A DNA stretch of 64,000 nt from Elymus sibiricus (GCA_039707655.1 CM077664.1:199944195-200008194), one strand, 5' to 3'. Numbered from the stretch's first letter, positions 1 through 11,871 are shown. Notes: generated from the letters alone by a model not told the origin. Numbers and translations: made by a program.

Positions 1-1743
1 ATGCTTAGTTTAGGTTGGATGGTAAACCATCTGTGACCCCTCTCCCTTGCTGTAGTTGCCCCGCTTTAGTACCTGTGCCCCGATTAGTGTGATCGAACGG
101 GTTGAGAACCGCACATCACCACACACCCCCTAAGTTGCTCGTCTCTGCAGAGCTGGCATCGAGTGCCGAGGGTGATACCTCTTATCTCACTTCCGATGAT
201 GCCTCTGTAGAATAGCTATCCGGTTGTGGGTTACCGAGGGTGATTCGTCTTTCATCACCTCCGATAAAGCTACCGTCGTGCAACTCCTCGAGTGGGAAAC
301 CATCGAGGGTGATTCCTCGGATTCCTTCTCGATACATTGGACACACGGATACTTTGACCTTGTTGCAGGCGGGTCGACCACGAGGGGTACCCGCGGGGAA
401 ATGTGAAGTCAGGCTTGCCAGGAGGGCACCCGCGAGAGATTATTGTGGCGGATCGACAGGGCAGGCGAAGACCACCCTGCTCGTGATCCGTGTGTTACTA
501 AGTCGGACGACAGGGATCCTGATCGTCTTTGCGAGTTACTAAATACGCCTAACGGATTTGGGTATTTGATCTTAGTTGGCCACTGGCCTATACGCACTAC
601 CACCACGTGGGATAAATGGTTTAATGGGGCCCTCTACGTCGTAGTATCAGCCGAAAGTTCTTCAGACGTCACAGCTCAGAGATGCGGGCTAATTGTTGGG
701 GTGAGCTAGTTACGTCACTGTGTATACAGTGTTGCGCTTGGGCCCCGGCCAGTGTCGCAACGTGCAGGAGTGCTAAGGGCGATGGCCCAAGACCCCTTCG
801 TGCTTAGGATTTAGACCGGCATGCTGACCTCTCTGCTGAGCCTAGGTAGGACTGCGTCGTGTTGATCTCCCGAGGCCGGGCATTACCCAGAAAGTGTGTC
901 CGGCCAGATATGATCGAGCGTGTTGGGTAACAGTAGTGCACCCCTGCAGGGAAGTTATCTATTCGAATAGCCATGTCCACGGTAACAGGACGCTCAGTGT
1001 TGTATCCTGATCTACCTCTATTTGAACTGGATACATGTTAATTAATTATAAGCTCCAGAATCATTTTCTCGCAGGGAGTCGAGGAAGGATCTCTGGGCTT
1101 TACTTCAACATGCTTGTTAATTTATAATATGCTAATCTGCACTCTTCTAATGCTGCAAGATTGCTTCAAGATGCTAGTCTTCGATAGGCTAGGCCTTCTC
1201 CCCCTCTATTCTGGCATTCTGTAGTTCAGTCCAAAGATATAGCCCCATTCCTTTGAAACCAATGCATAAATAGTATAGTTCTGATGTCAGTCTTGCGAGT
1301 ACTTTGGATGAGTACTCACGGTTGCTTTGCTTCCCTTTTTCCCCATACCCGAATGATGTGATAAGACGACGGAGTCCAGGAGCCAGACGCTACCGCAGGA
1401 GACTACTACCAGGAGAGTCCCGGAGGCATGTACTACTGGGTTGAGCCAGCCGACCAGGAGTAGTTCAGAGGCCCTAGGCAGGAGGCCTTCGCCTTTTCGA
1501 TCAGTGTCGCTGTTTGTGCTAGCCTTCTTAAGGCAAAACTTGACTAACTATGTCTGTACCCAGATATCATTTTTGTGTATGACTTATGTATTCAGGTCCT
1601 CGTGACCCCCTGGTGTGTAATATGATGATTTAAGTTTAAATTTGAGTTTAGAGTTGTGTTGTGATATCTTCCCGTGCTTCTCTGTTCTCGAGCGTGCATG
1701 TTTGCGTGTATGATTAGTGCACGGTCGAGCAGAGGGCGTCACA
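1..1743 (+). mobile_element. Long-LTR Gypsy (family B) LTR fragment, plus orientation, cut by window edge
   Basis: This stretch reads as the reverse complement of the first part of the LTR at 45573-49788 and of its partner at 51098-55322. The match runs to the LTR terminus, which ends in ...GGGCGTCACA at 1743. It is therefore the 3' portion of an LTR in plus orientation, and the rest lies left of the window. The small ORFs here are not shared as proteins and are shadows. The bases after the end (TTAGA, 1744-1748) could be a target-site duplication, but the partner is outside the window. Whether this is a solo LTR or part of a complete element cannot be told. Confidence 0.8.
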
Positions 1744-2056
1744 TTAGAGAACTCTAATATGAATGCAGATGACATATTCGGATTCATTATATTTTTCTGA
1801 TCATTTTTCATATATAAATCTTTTTCATCTGACTTACAGTTTAATTTATATGAATTTTCAAAGTTTAAATGATTTTTTGTATTTTCTATTTATTTTTAAT
1901 TTCTAAAATCACCAGTTAAATACTAGGTGCACCAGGTGCAGTGCACCAGAGGTGCACCAGTGAGGCTGACAGTGGGCCCCGTTGACTGCCGAGTCAGCAG
2001 TCAACGTTGACCCGTTGACTGGTCAACTGGGTCAGCCGGGGCCACTGGGGCCCAGC
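1744..2056 (-). mobile_element. Family-B LTR fragment, minus orientation (part 1)
   Basis: This matches the interior of the family-B LTR in the same orientation as the element at 45573-55322 (compare 47855-48130). Shared landmarks are the AT-rich block with TTTTTCATATATAAA, the short GTGCACC-type repeats, and the GTTGACTGGTCAA block. It is truncated on the left by the opposite-facing LTR at 1743/1744 and on the right by the Copia element. The LTR resumes at 10628, and CCAGC (2052-2056 and 10623-10627) is duplicated around the Copia insertion. Confidence 0.8.
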
Positions 2057-3788
2057 TGTTGGGGAACGTTGCATGGAAAACAAAAAAAATTCTACGCACA
2101 CGCAAGATCTATCCATGGAGATGCATAGCTACGAGAGGGGGAGTGTGTCTACGTACCCTCGTAGACCGTAAGCGGAAGCATTAGAACAACGCGGTTGATG
2201 TCGTCGAACAACTTCACGATCCAACCGACCGAGTACCAAACGTACGACACCTCCGCGTTCAGCACACGTTGAGCTCGGTGACGTCCTCGAATTCTTGATC
2301 CAGCAAGACGGTGAGGTAGTGGATGAGTTCCGGCAACACGACGGCATGGTGACGGTGATGGTGATGCTATCTCCGCAGGGCTTCGCCCAAGCACTGCGAA
2401 AATATGACCGAGGGACGGAACAGTGGAGGGGGGCGCTGCACACGGCTAAGACAATGTTGTGTCTTGTTTGGGTGCCCCCTCTTCTCTATTTTTATATGTG
2501 TAGGGGCTTGGAGTAGAAGGAATAGTGCCACGTGAACAGTACCACGTGAACAGTGCCACGTGAACAGTACACACGTGGACTTGGACTCCAAAGTCCAATC
2601 CTATTCCTACTAGGACTCTCCTTTTTTTTCCTTCCCTAGCTGCGTGGGCTTTTGAGGACTTGGTGAGCCTGGCCCAATAAGGCCAGGGCGCCTCCCCTTA
2701 GCCCATGCCATCTCTTGGGACGTGGTGGACCCACTTGTGGACTTCCAGACCCCTCCGGAATCCTCCGGAACCTTCTGGAAGCTTCCCGGTACAATACTGA
2801 TAAAAAACTACACCATTTTCGGGAACCCAAAATATGACTTCCCATATATAAATCTTTACCTCTCGTCCATTCCGAGACTCCTCGTGACGTCCGGGATCTC
2901 ATCCGGGACTCCGAACAATATTCGGTTACCAATTCACATAACTCATATAACACTATATCGTCAACGAACGTTAAGCGTGCGGACCCTACGGGTTCGGGAA
3001 TGATGTAGACATGACTGAGACGCCTCTCCGGTCAATAACCAATAGCGGAACCTGGATGCTCATATTGGTTCCTACATATTCCACGAAGATCTTATCGGTC
3101 GAACCGCAATGACAACATACGTAATTCCCTTTGTCCGTCGGTATGTTACTTGCCCGAGATTCGATCGTCGGTATCTCCATACCTAGTTCAATCTCGTTAC
3201 CGGCAAGTCTCTTTACTCGTTCCGTAATACATCATCCCGTAACTAACTCCTTAGTCACTTTGCTTGCAAGCTTCTTATGATGTGCATTACCGATAGGGCC
3301 CAGAGATACCTCTCCGAAACACGGAGTGACAAATCCCAGTCTCGATCCATGCCAACTCAACAGACACCTTCGGAGGAACATGTATTTGACATTTGATAGC
3401 ACACAAGGTATTCCTCCGGTATCCGGGAGTTGCATGATCTCATGGTCGGAGGAACATGTATTTGACATTCAAGAAAGCAGTAGCAATAAACAGAACGATC
3501 ATATGCTAAGCTAACAGATGGGTCTTGTCCATCACATCATTCTCCTAATGATGTGATCCCGTTATCAAATGACAACTCATGTCTATGGTTAGTAAACCTT
3601 AACCATCTTTGATCAACGAGCTAGTCTAGTAGAGGCTCACTAGGGACACGGTATTTGTTTATGTATTCACACATGTATTTAAGTTTCCGGTCAATACAAT
3701 TCTAGCATGAATAATAAACCTTTATCATGAACAAGGAAATATAAAATAATAACAACTTTATTATTGCCTCTAGGGCATATTTCCATCA
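2057..3788 (-). repeat. 3' LTR of the Copia element
   Basis: This aligns end to end with 8861-10622. On the plus strand it starts TGTTGGGGAACG and ends CATATTTCCATCA. It carries four tandem CACGTG boxes. It also carries a local patch (3370-3393) identical to 3446-3469 that replaces about 50 bp present in the other LTR (10179-10229). ORFs inside it are shadows. Confidence 0.93.
2529..2577. promoter_or_regulatory. Tandem G-box (CACGTG) array in the 3' LTR
   Basis: Perfect CACGTG palindromes occur at 2529, 2543, 2557 and 2572, with a 14-15 bp period built from the unit ACAGTRCCACGTGA. CACGTG is the core G-box/ABRE bound by plant bZIP and bHLH factors. The position inside the LTR suggests an enhancer; function is inferred. 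Confidence 0.6.
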
Positions 3789-3800
3789 GTCTCCCACTTG
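3789..3800 (-). other. Polypurine tract of the Copia element
   Basis: On the minus strand AAGTGGGAGAC lies directly before the TGATGG start of the 3' LTR. This is the expected position and composition of the plus-strand DNA primer. Confidence 0.8.
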
Positions 3801-3906
3801 CACTAGAGTCAATAATCTAGTTCACATTGCCATGTGATTAACACCCAAGAGTTCACTAGAGTCAATAATCTAGTTCACATCACCATGTGATTAACACCCA
3901 AGAGTT
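3801..3906. repeat. 53-bp tandem duplication next to the PPT
   Basis: Two consecutive copies (3801-3853 and 3854-3906) start CACTAGAGTCAATAATC and differ at about two positions. The duplication lies in the 3' untranslated region of the Copia element. Confidence 0.85.
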
Positions 3907-4226
3907 CACTAAGGTGTGATCATGTTTTGCTCGTGAGAGAGAATTTTATTCAATGGGTCTGCAATATTCAGACCCATGTGTACTTTCCAAATCCTTATGT
4001 CATACTGTAGATGCTGCTATCACGCTTTACTTGGAGCTATTCCAAATGACTGCTCCATTATACGTATCCGGTTTGCTACTCAGAGATATCCAGATTGGTG
4101 TCAAAGCTTGCATCGACGTAACCCTTTACGACGAACTTTTTATCACCTCCATAATCGAGAAACATTTCCTTAGTCTTTTAGTTACTAAGGATAATTTTGA
4201 CCGCTGTCCAGTGATCCACTCCTGGA
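3907..4226 (-). pseudogene. Copia RNase H remnant
   Basis: Translating the minus strand shows the RT-RNase H connection typical of BARE-like Copia elements. It begins with an HWTAVK-like block and includes a GYVDASF motif whose D is the first RNase H catalytic residue. Several in-frame stops interrupt it. The C-terminal half of the domain cannot be found before the 53-bp repeats, so it has been deleted or has diverged beyond recognition. The plus-strand 106-aa ORF across 3953-4273 is a shadow of this region. Confidence 0.7.
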
Positions 4227-4997
4227 TCACTCTTGTACCCCCTTTGCCAGACACGTGGCAAGGCACACATTAGGTGTGGTACACAGCATGGCATACATTA
4301 TAGAACCTATGGCTGAGGCATAGGGAATGACTTTCATTCTCTCTCTATCTTCTGCCATGGTCGAGCTTTGTGTCTTACTCAACTTTACACCTTGCAAGAC
4401 AGGCAAGAACCCTTTCTTTGACTGATCCATTTTGAACTTCTTCAAAACTTTGTCAAGGTATGTGCTTTGTGAAAGTCCTATCAAGCGTCTTGATCTATCC
4501 CTATAGATCTTGATGCCCAATATATAAGCAGCTTCACCGAGGTCTTTCATTGAAAAATTCTTATTCAAGTATCCCTTTATGCCATCCAGAAATTCTATAT
4601 CATTTCCAATCAACAATATGTCATCCACATATAATATTAGAAATGCTACAGAGCTCCCACTCACTTTCTTGTAAATACAGGCTTCACCGTAAGTCTGTAC
4701 AAAACCATATGCTTTGATCACCTCATCAAAGCGTATATTCCAACTCCGAGATGCTTGCACCAGTCCATAGATGGATCGCTGGAGCTTGCACACTTTGTTA
4801 GCACCTTTAGGATCGACAAAACCTTCTGGTTGCATCATATACAACTCTTCTTTGAGAAAACCATTAACGAATGCAGTTTTGACATCCATTTGCCAGATTC
4901 CATAATCATAAAATGCGGCAACTGCTAACATGATTTGGACAGACTTAAGCATCGCTACGGGTGAGAAAATCTCATCGTAGTCAACCCCTTGAACTTG
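4227..4997 (-). pseudogene. Copia reverse transcriptase (C-terminal part of the polyprotein)
   Basis: This is an RVT_2-type reverse transcriptase. In the 241-codon frame ending at 4227, the QMDVKTAF motif containing a catalytic aspartate lies near residue 22. The YVDD box, the metal-binding core, lies near residues 108-111, followed by ILLIGND. A KDLGEA block and the CT-PNVCLAT stretch before RNase H also fit the family. The frame is continuous with the integrase ORF upstream except for one TGA at 4998-5000. The C-terminus ends early, after the NVCLAT block, where the family normally runs on into RNase H. Without the stop this would be part of one gag-pol polyprotein. Confidence 0.9.
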
Positions 4998-6419
4998 TCA
5001 AAAACCTTTCGCGACAAGTCGAGCTTTGTAGACAGTGATATTACCATCAGCATCCGTCTTCCTCTTAAAAATCCATTTATTCTCAATGGCTTGCCGATCA
5101 TCGGGCAAGTCCACCAAAGTCCACACTTTGTTCTCATACATGGATCCTATCTCAGATTTCATGGCCTCAAGCCATTTCTCGGAATCCGGGCTTATCATAG
5201 CTTCTTCATAGTTCGTAAGTTCGCCGTTGTCTAACAACATAACTTCCAAAACAGGATTACCGTACCACTCTGGTGAGGAACGTACTCTGGTCGACCTACG
5301 AAGTTCAGTAGTAACTTGATCTAAAGTTTCATGATCTTTATCATTATCTTCCTCTCTTATTGGTGTAGGCATCACGGGAACAGTTTTCTCTGATGAGCTA
5401 CTTTCCAATTCAAGAGAAGGTACAATTACCTCATCAAGTTCTACTTTCCTCCCACTCACTTCTTTCAAGAGAAACTCCTTCTCTAGAAAGGACCCATTCT
5501 TGGCAATAAAGACCTTGCCTTCGGATCTGTGGTAGAAGGTGTACCCAATTGTTTCTTTAGGGTATCCTATGAAGACGCACTTCTCCGCTTTGGGTTCGAG
5601 CTTATCAGGTTGAAGCTTTTTCACAAAAGCATCGTGTCCCCAAACTTTAAGAAACGACAGCTTAGGTTTCTTGCCAAACCATAGTTCATACAGTGTCGTC
5701 TTAACGGATTTAGACGGTGCCCTATTTAACGTGAATGCAGCTGTCTCTAATGCATAACCCCAAAACGATAGTGGCAAATCGGTAAGAGACATCATAGAAC
5801 GCACCATATCCAATAAAGTACGGTTACGACGTTCGGACACACCATTACGCTGTGGTGTTCCAGGTGGCGTGAGTTGTGAAACATTTCCACATTTTCTTAA
5901 ATGAAGGCCAAACTCGTAACTCAAATATTCGCCTCCGCGATCAGATCGTAGAAACTTTATTTTCTTGTTACGATGATTCTCTACTTCACTCTGAAATTCT
6001 TTGAACTTTTCAAATGTTTCAGACTTGTGTTTCATCAAGTAGATATGCCCATATCTACTCAAATCATCTGTGAAGGTTAGAAAATAACGATACCCGACGC
6101 GTGCTTCAACATTCATCGGACCGCATACATCGGTATGTATTATTTCCAACAAATCAGTAGCTCGCTCCATTGTTCCGGAGAACGGAGTTTTAGTCATCTT
6201 GCCCATGAGGCATGGTTCACAAGTATCAAATGATTCATAATCAAGAGATTCCAAAAGTCCATCAGCATGGAGTTTCTTCATGCGCTTTACACCAATATGA
6301 CCGAAACGGCAGTGCCACAAGTATGTTGCACTATCATTATCAACTTTGCATCTTTTGGCATCAATATTATGAATATGTGTATCACTACGATCGAGATTAA
6401 ACAAGAATAAACCATTCAC
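4998..6419 (-). pseudogene. Copia integrase plus N-terminal reverse transcriptase
   Basis: This 473-codon frame holds the gag-pre-integrase zinc site (H36, H41, C67, C70; LWHCRFGH and CEPC) and the rve integrase core. The DDE triad is visible as HTD (D97), SDRGGEY (D160) and SERRNRT (E196). The linker and the start of RT (about residues 400-473, ENKWIFKRK then KARLVAKGF) follow. A TGA (4998-5000) directly after VAKGF cuts the RT, although the reading frame continues beyond it. The integrase core looks complete. The domain order integrase then RT defines Copia (Pseudoviridae-type). It has been dead since the stop arose. Confidence 0.93.
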
Positions 6420-6695
6420 AATGGTGCATGATCACGAGGGATATTATTCATATAAACAGAATAACCATTATTCTCTGACTTAAATGAATAACTGTCTTGC
6501 AATAAACAATATCCAGATATAATGTTTTATGCTCAACGCAAGCACCAAATAACCATTATTTAGGTTTAATACTAATCCCGAAGGTATTACGAGCGTGTCG
6601 ATATTGATCATATCAATCTTGGAGACACTTCCAACACATATCGTCACCTCGCCCTCAGCTAGTCTCCGTTACTCTGCAGCTCCTGCTTCAAGTTA
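6420..6695 (-). pseudogene. Broken protease / pre-integrase linker
   Basis: Between the gag stop and the integrase frame the expected aspartic protease C-terminal half is present only in shifted frames. No ORF longer than about 40 codons covers it. At the end of the gag frame the active-site triplet reads D-T-D where the family has D-T-G. Confidence 0.6.
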
Positions 6696-7571
6696 CTAAT
6701 ATTTAGCAACTGAATCGGTATCAAATACCAAGACGCTGCTACGAGCACTAGTGAGGTAGATATCAATAACATGTATATCAAATATACCTTTGTTCACTTT
6801 GCCATCCTTCTTATCCGCCAAATACTTGGGGCAGTTCCGCTTCCAGTGACCAGTTCCTTTGCAGTAGAAGCACTCAGTTTCAGGCTTGGGTCCAACTTTG
6901 GGTTTCTTCGTGGGAGCGGCAGCTTGCTTGCCGTTCTTCTTGAAGTTCCCCTTCTTTCCCTTGCCCTTTTTCTTGAAACTAGTGGTCTTGTTAACCATCA
7001 ACACTTGATGCTCCTTCTTGATTTCTACCTCCGCCGATTTCAGCATCGCGAAGAGCTCGGGAATTGTCTTCTCCATCCCTTGCATATTATAGTTCATCAC
7101 GAAGCCTTTATAGCTTGGTGGCAGTGACTGAAGAACTATGTCAATAACACTCTCACCTGGAAGATCAATTCCCAGCTGAGTCAAGTGGTTGAGGTATCCA
7201 GACATTCTGAGTATGTGTTCACTGACAGAACTGCTCTCCTCCATCTTACAGCTGAAGAACTTGTTGGAGACTTCATATCTCTCAACCCGGGCATTAGCTT
7301 GAAATATCAATTTTAGCTTCTGGAACATCTCATATGCTCCATGGCGTTCAAAACGCTTTTGTAGTCCCGGTTCTAAGCCGTAGAGCATGGCACACTGAAC
7401 TATCGAGTAGTCATCAGATCGAGCCTGCCAAGCGTTCACAACGTCTGCAGCAGCTCCTGCAGCAGGTCCATCACCTAGCGGTGCATCAAGGACATAATCC
7501 TTCTGTGCAGCAATGAGGATAATCCTCAAGTTACGAACACAGTCCGTGTAATTGCTACCATCATCTTTCAA
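6696..7571 (-). pseudogene. Copia gag with CCHC zinc knuckle, start of protease
   Basis: This 291-codon frame matches the UBN2-type gag of BARE-like elements, which forms the virus-like particle. The capsid-like region covers about residues 1-190 (VRNLRIILIAAQ near the start). A Lys-rich linker of about 195-225 follows, then a CX2CX4HX4C zinc knuckle (CFYCKGTGHWKRNC, about 234-247) that binds RNA, then the beginning of protease. The first ATG is not the ancestral start. A TAG at 7572-7574 sits directly upstream in the same frame, and family-like residues (FDTFLEKA) precede it. The protease triad reads FDTDS rather than DTG/DSG, and the frame stops a few codons later. Two independent lesions argue that it is inactive. 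Confidence 0.9.
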
Positions 7572-8845
7572 CTAAGCTTTCTCTAGGAACGTATCAAAAA
7601 TAGTGGTGCTACAACGCGAGCTATTGATCTACAAAATAATTTGCAAAGACTATCAGGACTAAGTTCATGATAAATTAAGTTCAATTAATCAAATTACTAA
7701 TGAACTCCCACTTAAATTAACATCCCTCAAGTTAACTAAGTGATACATGATCCAAATCAACTAGCCCATGTCCGATCATCACGTGAGATGGGATAGTCAT
7801 CAATGGTGAACATCTCCATGTTGATCATATCTACTATATGACTCATGTTCGACCTTTCGGTCTCCAGTGTTCCAAGACCATGTCTGTACATGCTAGGCTC
7901 GTCAAGTTTAACCCAAGTATTCTGCTTGTGTAAAACTGGCTTACACCCGTTGTATGTGAACGTAGAATCTATCACACCCGATCATCATGAGGTGCTTCCA
8001 AACGACGAACTTTAGCAACGGTGCATACTCGGGGAGAACACTTTTATCTTGAAATTTAGTGAAGGGATCATCTTATAATGCTACCGTCGTTCTAAGCAAA
8101 ATAAGATGCATAAAGGATAAACATCACATGCAATCAAAATATGTGACATGATATGGCCATCATCATCTTGTGCTTTTGATCTCCATCTCCAAAGCATCGT
8201 CATGATCTCCATCGTCACCGGCTCGATACCTTGATCTCCATCGTTGCGTCGTGGTCATCTCGCCAACTATTGCTTCTACAACTATTGCTAACGTATAGCG
8301 ATAAAGTAAAGCAATTACATGGCGCTTGCATTTCATACAATAAAGAGACAACCATAAGGCTCCTGCCGGTTGCCGATAAATTACAAAACATGATCATCTC
8401 ATACAATAACGTATATCACATCATGTCTTGACCATATCACATCACAGCATACCCTGCAAAAACAAGTTAGACGTCCTCTACTTTGTTGTTGCAAGTTTTA
8501 CGTGGCTGCTACGGGCTTCTAGCAAGAACCCTTCTTACCTACGGCACAAAACCACAACGGTGATTTATCAAGTTTGGTGTTTTAACCTTCAACAAGGACC
8601 GGCCACAGTCAAATTCGATTCAACTAAAGTAGGAGAAACAGACACCCGCCAGCCACCTTTATGGAAAACAAGTTGCATGTCTGCGGTAGAACCGGTCTCA
8701 TGTACGTGGACATGTAAGGTTGGTCCGGGCCGCTTCATCTTACAATACCGCCGAATCAAAATAAAATGTTGGTGGTAAGCAGTATGACAATCACCGCCCA
8801 CAACTCTTTGTGTTCTACTCGTGCATATCATCTACGCATAGACCT
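7572..8845 (-). other. Untranslated leader of the Copia element
   Basis: This is about 1.3 kb between the primer-binding site and gag. It has no long minus-strand frame. In BARE-like elements this leader carries packaging and dimerisation signals, but none was identified by eye. ORFs on either strand are short and unsupported. Confidence 0.6.
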
Positions 8846-8859
8846 GGCTCATGATGCCA
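8846..8859 (-). other. Primer-binding site, initiator tRNA-Met type (degenerate)
   Basis: On the minus strand TGGCATCATGAGCC follows the 5' LTR end after one G. The canonical tRNA-iMet-complementary sequence is TGGTATCAGAGCC, so this copy has one substitution and one inserted base. Confidence 0.75.
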
Positions 8860-8860
8860 C

Positions 8861-10622
8861 TGTTGGGGAACGTTGCATGGAAAACAATTTTTTTTCTACG
8901 CACACGCAAGATCTATCCATGGAGATGCATAGCTACGAGAGGGTGAGTGTGTCTACGTACCGTCGTAGACCGTAAGCGGAAGCGTTAGAACAACGCGGTT
9001 GATGTCGTCGAACAACTTCACGATCCAACCGACCGAGTACCGAACGTACGGCACCTCCGCGTTCAGCACACGTTCAGCTCGGTGAAGTCCTCGACTTCTT
9101 GATCCAGAAAGACGGCGAGGTAGTGGATGAGTTCCGGCAGCACGACGGCGTGGTGACGGTGATGGTGATGCTATCTCCGCAGGGCTTCGCCCAAGCACTG
9201 CGAAAATATGACCGAGGGACGGAACTGTGGAGGGGGGCGCCGCACACGGCTAAGACAATGTTGTGTCTTGTTTGGGGCGCCCCCTCTCCTCTATTTATAT
9301 ATGTGTAGGGGCTTGGAGTAGAAGGAATAGTGCCACGTGAACAGTACCACGTGAATAGTACCATGTGAACAGTACCACGTGAATAGTGCACACGTGGACT
9401 TGGACTCCAAAGTCCAATCCTATTCCTACTAGGACTCTCCTTTTTTCCTTCCCTAGCTGCGTGGGCTTTTGAGGAATTGGTGCGCCTGGCCTAATAAGGC
9501 TAGGGCACCTCCCCTTAGCCCATGCCAGCCCTTGGGACGTGGTGGTCCCACTTGTGGACTTCCGGAATCCTCCCGAACCTTCTGGAAGCTTCCCGGTACA
9601 ATACCGAAAAAAACTGCACCTTTTTCCGGAACCCAAAATATGACTTCCAATATATAAATCTTTACCTCTCGACCATTCCGAGACTCCTCGTGATGTCCGG
9701 GATCTCATCCGGGACTCCGAACAATATTCAGTTACCAATTCACATAACTCATATAACACTATATCGTCAACGAACGTTAAGCGTGCGGACCCTACGGGTT
9801 CGGGAATGATGTAGACATGACTGAGACGCCTCTCCGGTCAATAACCAATAGCGGAACCTTGATGCTCATATTGGTTCCTACATATTCCACGAAGATCTTA
9901 TCGGTCGAACCGCAATGACAACATACGTAATTCCCTTTGTCCATCGGTATGTTACTTGCCCGAGATTCGATCGTCGGTATCTCCATAACTAGTTCAATCT
10001 CGTTACCGGCAAGTCTCTTTACTCGTTCCGTAATACATCATCCCGTAACTAACTCCTTAGTCACTTTGCTTGCAAGCTTGTTATGATGTGCATTACCGAG
10101 AGGGCCCAGAGATACCTCTCCGAAACACGGAGTGACAAATCCCAGTCTCGATCCATGCCAACTCAACGGACACCTTTGGAGATACCTGTAGAGCATCTTT
10201 ATGATCACCCAGTTACGTTGTGACGTTTGATAGCACACAAGGTATTCCTCCGGTATCCGGGAGTTGCATGATCTCATGGTCTGAGGAACATGTATTTGAC
10301 ATTCAAGAAAGCAGTAGCAATAAACAGAACGATCATATGCTAAGCTAACGGATGGGTCTTGTCCATCACATCATTCTCCTAATGATGTGATCCCGTTATC
10401 AAATGACAACTCATGTCTATGGTTAGGAAACCTTAACCATCTTTGATCAACGAGCTAGTCTAGTAGAGGCTCACTAGGGACACGGTATTTGTTTATGTAT
10501 TCACACATGTATTTAAGTTTCCGGTCAATACAATTCTAGCATGAATAATAAAACTTTATCATGAACAAGGAAATATAAAATAATAACAACTTTATTATTG
10601 CCTCTAGGGCATATTTCCATCA
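8861..10622 (-). repeat. 5' LTR of the Copia element
   Basis: This is 1762 bp and pairs with 2057-3788. It includes five tandem G-box positions. It also includes the segment 10179-10229 that the other LTR has lost. Divergence from the partner is visible throughout as scattered substitutions and small indels, so the insertion is not recent. Confidence 0.93.
9334..9396. promoter_or_regulatory. Tandem G-box array in the 5' LTR
   Basis: CACGTG occurs at 9334, 9348, 9376 and 9391, with a mutated CATGTG at 9362, again on a 14-bp period. The array has one more unit than the copy in the 3' LTR, so unit number is variable. It would lie upstream of the transcription start of the element. Confidence 0.6.
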
Positions 10623-10627
10623 CCAGC

Positions 10628-11871
10628 TGCCAGCGACCCAGAGGGCTCAGTGGCAAAGCCACGTCAGCGGTAGCTTAAGCGCTCGCGCGCGCGCGTGCGT
10701 GCTCGCCGGTGACGGCAGAGCGACGGAGGCGGCGCGGGAGTGAGCTCCGGGCGGCCAAATGGAGCGGCGCGAGCTCCTACAGAACCAGTGTGAGGTGCCG
10801 CATCGATCCACGCCATGGGTGCGAGCTAAGGCAGACCAAAACGATGGCTACGACGAGCTCCCGCGGCGGCGATGGGCGGCGCATGATGGATCGATGGCTA
10901 CGGGGCACGGGGAAGAGAACAAAGAGGTCGAGGGGGACCAGAGGCTCACAGCGAGGGTAGGAGAGAGCTCGGGGAAGCCGGGGAGGTCGAGGTCGAGCGA
11001 ATCGACCGGCAGTCGCGGCGGATGCCGTCAGCGATGTTCGATGAGGGCGACGGCTTGAGGACGTCTGAGGGTTTGTCTTCGCATCGGGAAGGATGAGGGC
11101 AACGAGGGCAAACTCCTGAGCATGCTGGCCTCGCGAGGGCCGGCCCGTGGCCACGCCATTGACGAGGCGGCGGCGACGTCGGGCGGCGCTCCAAATCGAG
11201 AGAGAGCTCGATGGAGGAGGGGGAAAGAGTGAGCAGGAAGGCCAGGGGGTGTTGGGGCATCCTTATCCCCTCTCGAAGGTGAGGGACAGCCGGCGCGTGG
11301 AGCCCCAGCGCCCATGGCGCATGGGAGCTCGACACCGGGGCAGGAGCAGGTGGGAGGAGGGAGAAGACGTGGGATGGGCTGGGCCTCGCCACTGTTCCAC
11401 TTGGGCCGGTAGCACAGTAGCGTTTTAGCTATTTTCTACTCTGTAAATCAAAATAGCTACTGATTTTTATTTAGTTTAGCTAGCAAATGAATTTTGCTCA
11501 ACATGAAACTTGGCACAAAAATACAGGGCAATATTCTGGGCTGGCACAAAAAGTTTCAGGACCATTGGAAAAGGTTAAGCATTTTTAGAAATTGAAAAGG
11601 GCAAATAAATTGCTGTTGGTCCACTGTTTTGGTTGCTAGGGTCAATTTGGGGAATTTAAATAATGCTGGTTTTATTTTTATAATTGCTTTGGGAATATTT
11701 TCAATATTATGAACTATTTTGTTTAATTAACTGAAGAAGTAATTATGTGACTTGCATTTCAAATGGAATTTGAACTTGATTTTGGACAAGTGGCTATTTG
11801 GCATGGAAAGGCATGATGACGTGGCATCATTAGTTTGAGGTCACTGTAGCATGATACTAGGGGGTGTTACA
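10628..11871 (-). mobile_element. Family-B LTR fragment, minus orientation (part 2, LTR start)
   Basis: This continues the LTR interrupted at 2056 and ends TCACTGTAGCATG...GGGGTGTTACA at 11871, the same terminus as at 49788 and 55322. The GC-rich part (10680-11400) contains Arg/Ala/Pro-rich open frames on both strands. The other LTR copies have comparable frames, and they follow from base composition. The next bases, CTACT (11872-11876), are likely the target duplication in element A, with the partner off-window. Confidence 0.85.

Larger units (their letters stand above)
2057..10622 (-). mobile_element. Complete but inactivated Copia LTR retrotransposon (Angela/BARE-1/WIS type)
   Basis: The element is bounded by two LTRs of 1732 and 1762 bp and by the perfect 5-bp target duplication CCAGC. 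On the minus strand each LTR begins TGATGGAAATATGCCC and ends CGTTCCCCAACA, the hallmark of the Triticeae Angela/BARE-1/WIS group. The order on the minus strand is 5' LTR (right), initiator-tRNA-Met-like PBS, gag with a zinc knuckle, protease remnant, integrase, reverse transcriptase with YVDD, RNase H remnant, PPT and 3' LTR (left). This Copia order, with integrase before RT, is clear. Stops in gag and RT, an altered protease active site and a decayed RNase H make it non-functional. It was inserted into a family-B LTR. Confidence 0.95.

Noticed and set aside
10709..11428. Several 80-148 codon frames on both strands
   Set aside because: They lie in the GC-rich part of the family-B LTR and overlap in all registers; no recognisable domain.
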